From assembly GCA_025526995.1 (NCBI GenBank), contig JAHLKG010000021.1:496001-560000 (forward strand): 64,000 nucleotides of DNA. Reading direction: 5' to 3'. The translations under genes and the position numbers were made by a program. Positions within the stretch are counted from its first letter, which is position 1. Every line of letters starts with the position of its first letter. The notes under the pieces are model-generated. The model did not search any database. It saw only the letters and a list, made by a program, of their open reading frames with translations, and was not told the DNA's origin. Of the stretch, positions 52,709 through 64,000 are shown piece by piece. The DNA is from Powellomyces hirtus (Eukaryota > Chytridiomycota > Chytridiomycetes > Spizellomycetales > Powellomycetaceae).

Positions 52709-53338
52709 TAGAATCTATGTACAAGTCTGCAATTGAGCGTCAGCGGACATTGCAAGCGCAAAGGGAATGCCAGGAAAGACAGAAGTGTGTCCTCCTAGAT
52801 GAAGCGGGTACATATGTTTCCCGCGGTATCCCTAGGGCGGTTTCTAGCATTGCTTCGCACAGGCCTTCCCAAGGAAATTGTACTGCCCCTAAAGAATAAT
52901 ACATTACCACCGATCATCCGGAGGTCGCTGCTGTCATCTTGACCAATAATATCCTGGACGCTGCAACAAAGAACCGGACAACTTTAATCCAACACGATGC
53001 ATCGATCACCGCTCCCGACATGGCAATCTTGGCAAGGAGCATTGTGCTGGGGCCTCACGAGAGGCAGGCAGCTATTGAGCCGGTCATTAATGCCCTATGT
53101 GAAGCCTTTCGGGCTTGTAGCAGGTTCGCAGAAACAGTGAAACCCAACCTCTTCCAGCAGCGAGACTTCGTCTTTTTCTCCGAAGTTTACGACACTATAG
53201 CCAGGCTTTAAGTCTTTCTGATCACCATCTTTATGTTTCGGGAGAGTCCCTGCTGAACGTTATGCAGCGCAACTTAATGGGATTGGCGATGGTGATGCTG
53301 AGTTTCAAGCTCTCGCGGATATGTTCTTCCCCAAAATG
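52709..53338 (+). pseudogene. RNF213-like (mysterin) AAA+ gene relic
   Basis: Plus-strand pieces match one AAA+ module of RNF213/mysterin, a giant dynein-like AAA ATPase and RING ubiquitin ligase. Walker B is CVLLDEAG (about 52787-52808). A 55-nt intron (52808-52862, GTACAT to CACAG) leads to GLPKE. Then DHPEVAAVILTNNILDAA with the sensor asparagine (about 52915-52970) and LFQQRDFVFF (about 53152). The tail DAEFQALADMFF lies near 53300, followed by a GTAAGC donor at 53339. At least three one-base frameshifts (near 52895, 53210 and 53272) break it. A related reading may go on to about 53520. Most of the several-thousand-residue protein is absent. Confidence 0.6.
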
Positions 53339-53721
53339 GTAAGCAGACAGATGTGAGTCGCCTCACCGAAGATTGGTGAGTATTTCGCTAGTGAAAGTTG
53401 AAGTTGTGATCCAGAAGCAGAGTGGCATCAAACAATTGTTCAGAGGCGGAGTCGAAGCTGCACGGGTTACAAGATTGCCTACCATGCTCAATTTATTAAT
53501 GCCAACCACACTTGACATGGTGAGCACAGCAGCCCGTGTCTAGAGACATCATATTATTGCACCAACAACACATGCACACGCGCACAAACTCTTTTTTGGA
53601 ACAGCTAGCGAGCACCCCCCCCCCCCCCCCACGGCGGCAGCCCCAGAAAAGCTAAATATATAGTTCAAAAGATGATCGCCTATGAGTCTTTCCCATGCGA
53701 GGGAGTCCATCAGGCCATTTT
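53339..53721. other. Region between the AAA+ relic and DBP2
   Basis: A plus reading near 53390-53518 could be another exon of the relic, ending at a GTGAGC donor. A run of about 14 C lies at 53617-53630. The last part is probably the 3' UTR of DBP2. No other gene seen. Confidence 0.4.
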
Positions 53722-56456
<2,735 letters not shown>

Positions 56457-56778
56457 GAGTGTTTCCTTGTAATGTGCGTGTAATTGGGTAAAGGATTGTG
56501 CTTGCAGGCGATGTGAAATTGGCAGGAGTCTCAACGAGTGCATGTTCCCTTTCGCCGTTGCCACGACGCCGTTTAATTGATCAGCTCCTCCTGCTGGGCC
56601 ATGCCAGAAATATGCATCCTTATCTTGGGCTAAAGGGTGCGGCGTAGTTGCGCAAATCAAGTGGTGGCACAGCAGCGTTCCGGACGCGGGGGGCGGCAGT
56701 GCGACGGATTCATTGGCATCCGCTTTGACGACGGCCTTCAGCGAAATCACCCACTGCCAACGGCCTCGATCATAAACC
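56457..56778. promoter_or_regulatory. Shared divergent promoter region of DBP2 and RPL11
   Basis: 322 bases between the two start codons, with no ORF of its own. It must hold both promoters and 5' UTRs. GC-rich around 56685-56705; no clear TATA box. Co-regulation of the two translation/RNA genes is possible but only inference. Confidence 0.6.
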
Positions 56779-57803
56779 ATGGTAAGCCGGAGAACCAACA
56801 CATCACCAAAACGACCAGGACGGACGGAGAGGGAACGAACGACACAACGATGAATGAAGAAGATGCACGATTGACGGATGGATGGATGGATGGATGAATG
56901 GGGGATGGACGGGGACATGGCAAATGAATGACCAAAGTGGACCAAGGAAAAAAGATGCCTGTCGACAAATGTACGAATGACCGATTGCGAAACATTGACT
57001 CCACCAACGATCCACCGATATGCAGCGGATTGTGGGGCGTCGGGGTGTCTTGCGAAACGGTGGCATGATGAATGTTCCATTGAATGGACAGAGGAATTCT
57101 CACATGGAATTAGAGAGACGATTGCAACACACCCACGGATCATACGTTTTGGACTTTGTGTGCTGAACTCCTGTGTTTCTACTTGTAGACCGAAGAAGCC
57201 GGCTCGAACCCCATGAAGGCTCTCCGTCTGGAGAAGCTCTGCCTCAACATCTGCGTTGGCGAGTCTGGAGACAGACTGACCCGTGCCGCCAAGGTGCTTG
57301 AGCAGCTGACCGGACAGCAGCCCGTTTACTCCAAGGCTCGTTACACCGTCCGTACCTTCGGTATCCGTCGTAACGAAAAGATCTCCGTTCACTGCACCGT
57401 GCGCGGTCCCAAGGCCGAGGAAATTCTGGAGCGTGGCCTGAAGGTCCTCGAATACGAGCTGAGGGCTCGCAACTTCTCCGCCACCGGAAACTTTGGTTTT
57501 GGTATCCAAGAGCACATCGACTTGGGTATCAAGTACGACCCTTCCATCGGTATTTACGGTATGGACTTCTACGTTGTTATGGGCCGCCCTGGACACCGTA
57601 TCGCCCGTAAGAAGCACAAGGCCGGCCGTGTTGGCTCTCCTCACAAGGTCAACAAGGAGGAGACCGTCCAGTGGTTCAAGCGCCGTGTAAGTGTTTGCCA
57701 TTGAGAGGAAGTCGAGTACAACGTTTCCATTGCGCATTGCATTTGCTCACTCATTGCCTTTTGTTCTCATATTTAGTTCGATGGTATCGTCCTCAACAAG
57801 TAA
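56779..57803 (+). CDS. RPL11: 60S ribosomal protein uL5 (L11)
   Basis: Exons 56779-56781 (the ATG alone), 57189-57686 and 57777-57803; 175 residues, stop TAA. Intron 1 is 407 nt (GTAAGC to TTGTAG), intron 2 is 90 nt (GTAAGT to TTTAG). The sequence carries the uL5 core: [53 protein letters not shown] and ends with the short FDGIVLNK. The protein binds 5S rRNA with uL18 and joins the central protuberance of the large subunit. Length is typical. A start intron right after the ATG is common in fungal ribosomal protein genes. Exon 1 placement is the only inferred part: an in-frame ATG at 57213 alone would lose eight residues. Confidence 0.95.
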
Positions 57804-58312
57804 ATAGGCGTTTTGTCATACAATCTGTTGTAGGGTGCCTGGCGTGTGCATGGTCATCAAATAAACTGAAAAGCCCAGCCATGTTTGCGTGCCGTCGATT
57901 GTTCTGAGTTGCAATCATGTTTACGAACGTGCTGAACTCTACCTATTTCCAGGTCAAGTTGCATTGAAGGAAAGTGCGTGCTTTCATTGACAATCAGCTT
58001 GCCTCATCTCTGGTGCTTTGTAATTCGGTGGATATTGCCTCTAGACTAACAGCTTGGGAGGGCTGCAACTGGGCCGTGTTAAACTCACTTACCCGAAAGG
58101 CCTTGTGCCAAACACTTTTTCCAATTTGCCAAATTCCAGAGATGAGACGACACGCTAGTTCGACAGAATCAGAGAATGGAAACAGCAGCTAGATATGGGG
58201 TAAATTTGTCGTGGTGTACATCATTTCAGAACAAACAAAAAAACATGTATAGAAGGTTCCTAAATACAAATTACAATGCCCAGCCGCAGCACAATAGAGG
58301 AAAACCCAATGA
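57804..58312. other. Convergent 3' intergenic region of RPL11 and the Aquarius gene
   Basis: 509 bases with the 3' UTRs of both genes. AATAAA-like motifs (CAAATAAAC near 57858 on plus) could end RPL11 transcripts. No further gene seen. Confidence 0.6.
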
Positions 58313-61300
58313 TTATTGCTCTATTCCCTGCATAGCATTCTCATCCTCCTCGGCCGCCGCCTCGGCCGCTGCAGCCTTTGCTTTCTGCATCCTGAGAGAA
58401 TCAATCTGTTTCTGCATCAGGGTTTGGACGTAAACACCCATGCGCTCGACGCCGTCAATGGCCGTGACTTGGTTGGAGAGTTTCTTGTCAGCGGTCCAGA
58501 CGGGATCTTTGCCCTTCTTGCTGGTATGCACCACGCCGGGCTGGTCTACCGGTCGCTCATTGAACGCGGTGTAGGTTTCCTTGTGGCGCAGCCAAAGGGC
58601 ACCCCATGGTCGTTGGAGCAGGGTGGCAAAGACGGGTTTGAGTTCAGGGCAGCTGGCAAAGAGCGGCACGCGGCAGAAGACATAAAGACCAAGACGGGCA
58701 CGGGACATGGCAACGATGAGACGGCGGACGTCGCGTAGATGTCCGACCGTTTTTGATCGCACGAGAGATAGCAGGATGTAGTCGTTCTGCTGGCCCTGGT
58801 ATTTGTCGACGGTTGCGACGCGGTGCGGGTTGCCGAAGAGCGGGTTCCATGAGCACCGCTTTTCGAGCACGTCGTGGATCAGTTCTTTTTGACCGTTGTA
58901 GGTTGTCAGGATTGAGATCTTCTCCGCGGGATATCCGAGCAAACGCATGTACTGATAGGTCGCGACCACGTACTCGGCCTCACCAAGGTTCTGCACGAAA
59001 TGCGGTCGCGGTTCTGCCTCGCCGCGGCCCAGAAAGTCGGGCACGTTGACGGCCTGGTAGTCAAAGGCGAATCCGGGGTTCGCAAGCTGGTATTCTGGGC
59101 TGCACAGGACGTTGGGCAGGTTCTTGAGTCGGTTTTCGTACTTCCACTGGAAAAGTTGCGCCAGTGAGCTCCTCGCTCGGCCTTGGGCGTCCAGTTGGAT
59201 GGTCGGGACGCCGAGGCGCACGAACCGAGCAAACAAGCTCTGCTCCATGTTACCGTACCGCTGAAACGCCATGTTTTTCACGACGGGTGGCAGCTGGTTG
59301 TGGTCACCAATCATGACCACCCGCTTCAGACGGCTGGCGCCGGTGTCGGGATCCGGGTTTTGAAGCAGTAGCGGGATGAAAGTCTCGACTTCGAGAATTT
59401 GGCCGGATTCTTCCATGACGACGTTATCGTACTTGAATCCTAGGTGAACAAATTCGCGGCGTTTGAGGGCTGCGTGGGTGCAGGTCATGGCAATGATCTT
59501 GGCTTCTTTCACGAGCAGATAATTGGATCGGTCGTGTCCCGACCGAAGCAGTTCAAAGGCCCGAATTTCCTCCAGTTCATCGAACATGTTTTTGATGTGA
59601 CGCCAGCAGCCCTCAGCGATGTCAACTGCTTCTTCGAAGGTCGCTGTGTCGGGGAAGAGAGGTTGCGGCGCATCCGCAAAGTACACGTCAAATGGAAACA
59701 GGTTGACGACCACATCCACGGAGGCTGAAGCTTGAACCTTGTGAATATACGGTTCCCATCGGCTCAGGATGTGGTACAGGTAAAAGTAACCCGCCGTCTC
59801 ACACGTGTGCCCATGAGCTCCTGGTATCTCCAAACTCTGGGCCAGGCGGTCCACCTCACTGAGCAGCTGTATCCGTTTTTCCAAAAACGCGTTAACGCGC
59901 CCGTATTTGCCCCAGCTGCCAGCGTTGGCCAGGTCAAGTTCTTCCTGGCCGTGTCCCAATCGTAAAATGTGTCGCGGGTCAATGTCCAGAGCGGCAATCT
60001 TTTCGAACAACTGATTCAGAGCAGTGTTGCTGTGCGTGATAATCAATGTATGCTGCTCAGGGTAATTGTGGTACAGATTTGCGATGATTTGCACTGCGAC
60101 GTCGGTTTTTCCAGTTCCGGGTGGTCCAACCACCATGGTCAGGCCCAGGGATGTACCGGCATGTATAGCATCTACCTGCGTAGGCGTAAAGCGCACCATG
60201 TTCTTCTTCGGCGCATCTTCCAAATACGGTCCCGTGTTTTCCGGCTTATACGTCCGGACAATCATGACATCACCGTCTTCAGCATCGCCAATGTTCTCGC
60301 CCAACTTCCGCTTCACGCCGCTGGAGATCGAGTGGCCTGGCTTAGCTTCAACCTCACCAGATGAGTGACTCCCGCCGTCGTACATGGACTTGGGAAACGT
60401 GAGTACAAATGGTGGGGACAGTGGATCGTCATTTTGGCCCTCATGATTGAAAGATACCAATCGCTGCATGGCTAGTAAGCAAAGGCTGGACGGCCGATCG
60501 CAAAAAACATCAGCGAGACTTACCTTTCCAGGGAAAGACTCCACTAGGTGATTGTAGTCGAGGAACGTGTCACGGAAATCGATGGTGCGCACCGGATTTG
60601 GGATTTTTGTAAAGTGCGCACTTCCTCTGTCACCGTATCCGAGGAACACGTTGTGTAGCCACGCCGGTACAACCAGGTCGCTCTGCATGAGATCCCGAAT
60701 GGTGTCTAGAACAGCTTTGAAATTGTTCTCCTGAGGCTTGCGTCGGATGAGGATGTTGAACGTTGGGTACACGTCTTCTTCCTTGCGCTCGACACGATCC
60801 ATATCCATCTGGTACTGATTGGGATCCAAGTTGACTCTCAAAGAGCGTCTGAAGCCAGTGACCCGTGGTCTATCTTGAGTATCTGAAGCATATTTGGAGC
60901 TGGTGAAGTCATCGACAGGCCGCCCATCGTCTCCAAGCAGATCAGCCACTTCGCATCCTCGAATGTATTTCAGACCGAACTTTTTCCGGAACGCAGATCC
61001 CTCACTCTCATGCGCAGCCGGGCCATTTTCCTTCGCATCGAGCGCGGCCAGACCTGAACCCTCGGGTTCCATGCTGATGGTCAATAAGAAGAGAACATCG
61101 TGCGGACGCAGCGCATCCCATTCTTTGCGGATGGAATCGGTGTACTTTGAGATGTTCAGGGTGACATCTGCCTTTACGAAGCTTGGCTTAGTTTCCCCAA
61201 GCTTGGGTGTGTCAACGTCGACGACTTGGAACTATTCAAAACCATAGTGAGCAGAATGAAGCAGGAAAAAGCGCAACAGCCGTTCGCTTTACGTACCGAA

Positions 61301-63141
61301 TCGATCAAAGCACCCATCCTAGCCCATCCGCCGAAAGCTGTGCCATCCTCTCCAGTTCTGCGATCCATGTTGTACCGCGGAGCCAGACGTTTCACGACAT
61401 CTTCGACGTCCTGTCGGATTTCGTAGGTGCTTTCCAATCTGAACAATGTGAAGTTGCGCAGAAGATAGTCATGTATGGTCAGGAACTGCAGGTTCAGCTT
61501 GGGAATGGCCAGACAATGCGTGTTGGAGAACTCCTGGGTCGCGGGAACGGTGGTCTCATCAAACAGGAAGGCCTCATCTGGGTACAAGGGAAGCGCATTG
61601 ATGGCATCTTTTTGACTCCGTCGTCGCTCAAATGTGGATATAAGCAGCTCCACCAAGAAACCCTTCTCGAAAGCGCCATTGGACTGAATATCGGTGGTTC
61701 GAATTCCGACCTTTTCGCATAAAGAACGAAGAGTGGTTTCCTCGACTTTCTCGAAAATTGCCTTCAAATCTTTTCGCTTCTCAACGTTTCCAACATTGGC
61801 CAATGCAAAGTCCTCAAGCTCTTCACGTGCATTGACAAATGCAAGCTTTTGCAGCTGTCTCAACTGCTGGTAGTGAGCGCGGTCGGTGTCGGTGGAGTTC
61901 AGAGCAGCCCCGGTAAAGTCGTCAATCTCAAACCATGCGTAGTATTTCAGTCGATCCAGAAGTTGCACAAACAGAGCTCCGCTTTCGGATCCACGAGCGC
62001 CCCAGTCCGATGGGATTGTCAGGGATATGTCGCGATGTTGGCGTAGGAAAGTCCTGCCCCTTTTAGCGAGAGCACTGGAGTCGCAAATCGGAACCACCAG
62101 GTGATCGTGCATCAGGAGATTGAAATGCCGGCGGGTTGGCAGTTGCGCTTCCAGGTCGATCATCAGCTCCAGGAAACGCTCGCAATAGGTCACCGCATCG
62201 GATGGTGGGGCTCCCGATTCGGGGACAGAGTCCAATACCCGGAAGAAGGTTTTGATCAGACTGGATAGGAAATTTCTGTCAAAATCCATTTTCTCTTTTG
62301 TAGATTGTTTTGCAGGAGAATCGAATTTGGCCTGCGCACGCTCCCACAACGCCCGACGCTCTGGGTGTTGAGCAAACTCCCGTTCCCGTCTCACGTCCAC
62401 CAAGCACGACCACATCGATATGCTGACGAGTCGCATGCATTCATTCCGTACCAGAGCATTCTCGAGTGACTCGAACATCTGTATTAGGAAAATCAAGAGG
62501 AAACGCTGCAATTGAAGGCTGAGGACTGAGCCCTTTCCGTTGTCCCCCGAAACTAACAATCTCAGAATTCTGGACACTAGGCCGGAAAACTTTGTGGAAT
62601 CATTTTCAAAGATGTCCCAAACGTTGGTGACACGCTGTCGGACCTTTTCGTTAACCATTACCACAATGGAAAGAACGTGAGCTAGGGATGACTTGCTTTT
62701 GCCCTTTGCCGACTTTGGCACAAACGCGGGCCAGAGGTACTTTTCCAAATACTGACTGAACTCAAGCATCATAACCTTTCTCAACGAGAAGGATGTCTGA
62801 TCCAAGTGAACCTTCCACACTGTTTCCACGACCTCTTCATCGAACCCGAAGGTGTCCTTTGTCTCGTCCTTCCAGTACGAGTCTGCAAGCCGGGTAATTG
62901 AGTCCGATTCTATCTCCTGCACCGTCGGCGCATACTGTTCGGCATGTGACGACTGCTTTTTTGCTTTTACTGGCGGCGGTGGTGGTGGTGGTGGTTGCTG
63001 TTGCGGTGGTGGTATTGATTCGCTGGAGATGGCATTTTGCTCAACGTGGGAGTCGTCAGATGTGAACTGTTGTTGTTCTTCTGGAGTTTCATCAGGCTCT
63101 GCGACGTTGAAGAACCCCAGGTCGACGTTTGGCCGTGACAT
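58313..63141 (-). CDS. AQR: Aquarius/IBP160-like spliceosomal RNA helicase
   Basis: Three exons on the minus strand: 63141-61297, 61231-60524 and 60463-58313; introns of 65 nt (GTACGT, phase 0) and 60 nt (GTAAGT to GCAG, phase 0); 1567 residues, stop TAA. The N-terminus is proline-rich (a run of Pro near residues 48-60). A long helical armadillo-type region follows (starts [26 protein letters not shown]). Then come the FGGWARMG junction, the DPNQYQMDM segment and an SF1 helicase: Walker A GPPGTGKT near residue 964, EESGQ in the motif II position, GQGRARSS-type and [10 protein letters not shown] motifs, and MSRARLGLY. Aquarius binds introns in the intron-binding complex of the spliceosome. Slightly longer than human AQR (1485). 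Confidence 0.95.
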
Positions 63142-63863
63142 TGCAGTGAGAAGGACAGGGACTCGACAGAAGAGAGGCGAGACAAAGAGCAGTTGCGTTC
63201 AAGCCAGTATCCGACAAGCTTTCCAAACAACCTCTGTTGTTGTCCGTCGTTGGCTGCGTGGTTTGGGTTAATTTGGATGAGACAAAGGTTAGTAGATCAC
63301 CGACCGCCGACGGTGACCATTGCAGTAAGCACCAGCATGGAGGATGTTTCCATAGCAACAAGCTGAGATACCAGATTCAGCCCAACCCTATCCTGATTGC
63401 AACCGGCTGTTCTGGAGCGAATCAGTAAAGCCAATGTATCCACCGACTCCATTCCATCCGTTCATCCAATCCATCCAATCCATCCAATCACACGGCAGTC
63501 AATAATTCTGTTCCTTTTTTGCTTCAGTGACTGTCGCCAAGTGGCCATCCGCGCGACTCTCGGAATCTGCCTGTGCCGCCCAACCACTTCCCCCGCTCCT
63601 CACGTCGCTGAGCGTTCTTCCCGTTTTCCAACTAGGAATTTTTTTTTTCTTTTTTAGGAGGGCTTTCTCCAAGTCCATGTTGTGTTTTTCACGAGTAGTC
63701 AATTTCATATACATAGTCGCTATTTTAGTTTTGGGGAAATTCCGTCTGACGACTTCCAAGCGAGCACACCTCGCATTCTTCACGCGCAGCCACACACCCC
63801 CGTAGACTCCCAGAATAAACTGTCTCTGTCTCCTGAGCGCATGAAACTGCGCCCTGCGTCGCA
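63142..63863. promoter_or_regulatory. Divergent promoter region, Aquarius gene and next gene
   Basis: 722 bases. A CCATCCAAT-type tandem repeat lies at about 63455-63492. A T-rich run (63637-63657) precedes the downstream gene. Minus-strand open frames here are Lys/Arg- and His-rich and look like chance. No RNA gene recognised. Confidence 0.5.
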
Positions 63864-64000
63864 ATGTCAGCTGAAGACGCAACACAGGTTTCCCACAACC
63901 CGCTGGACAACGCTGGCCACGAACAGGACCTTGAACATGCACAGGACCAAACCCATAATCATGAGAATGACAATGACCCTGCAACCGACCTCGTCGCCCA
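63864..64000 (+). CDS. Start of an unknown gene, runs off the window
   Basis: The frame from ATG 63864 (MSAEDATQVSHNPLDNAG) is open to the window end, 45 codons, acidic and rich in His, Asp, Asn and Gln, typical of a disordered N-terminus. A second open frame starts at ATG 63841 but gives a basic, unlikely sequence. No function can be named. Confidence 0.45.
   Translation, partial: MSAEDATQVSHNPLDNAGHEQDLEHAQDQTHNHENDNDPATDLVA

Noticed and set aside
63499..63984. Minus-strand frame of about 160 codons upstream of the Aquarius gene.
   Set aside because: Its composition is Arg/His-rich then poly-Lys from a T-run, with no motif, and it overlaps the likelier plus-strand gene start at 63864.

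Overview
The window looks like nuclear DNA of a fungus whose phylum I cannot fix. Host genes have short introns (55-95 nt, one of 528 nt and one of 407 nt) with GTAAGT-like donors, and the recognisable proteins (Dbp2/DDX5 helicase, ribosomal protein uL5/RPL11, the spliceosomal helicase Aquarius) are fungal/animal-like. An RNF213-like relic suggests a lineage outside the classical yeasts, but this is inference.

Bases 1 to about 50140 are a block of nested, mostly decayed LTR retrotransposons. I name the families locally. Copia-1: a full copy at 34890-40656, a second full-length but broken copy at 44494-50138, fragments at 10551-11973 and 25747-28266, and a solo LTR at 5544-5910. Copia-2: 20410-25746, with an intact polyprotein. 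Copia-3: 18449-20409, internally deleted. Copia-4: 4438-10123 and 41791-43961. Copia-5: about 248-640. Gypsy-1: 28267-41368, split by the full Copia-1, plus an LTR at 1-247. Gypsy-2: about 640-4437, 13998-18448 and 41369-41790. Gypsy-3: 10124-10550. An AT-rich array of an 835-bp repeat sits at 11974-13997.

The most unusual content is in the elements. Copia-4 (two copies) and the unrelated Gypsy-1 each carry, between the end of pol and the 3' LTR and on the opposite strand to pol, a small intron-containing gene for a RING-type zinc-finger protein. Copia-1 and Copia-4 also carry a chromodomain between integrase and reverse transcriptase, a domain normally associated with Ty3/gypsy chromoviruses. 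The copia families have a primer-binding site matching the anticodon arm of initiator tRNA-Met (a half-tRNA primer), whereas the gypsy families use a conventional 3'-end site. Premature stops are largely C-to-T changes, with CGA-to-TGA seen directly when copies are compared, suggesting methylation-linked or RIP-like decay.

Bases from about 51.2 kb to 64 kb are gene territory. In order: a possible two-exon gene of unknown function (minus) with a NucA/NucB-like relic in antisense; an RNF213-like AAA+ pseudogene (plus); DBP2 (minus, 8 exons); RPL11 (plus, 3 exons), divergent from DBP2 across 322 bp; an Aquarius orthologue (minus, 3 exons), convergent with RPL11; and the start of an unknown gene (plus) running off the window. 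DBP2, RPL11 and Aquarius are all RNA-metabolism genes, but as eukaryotic neighbours this does not imply an operon.
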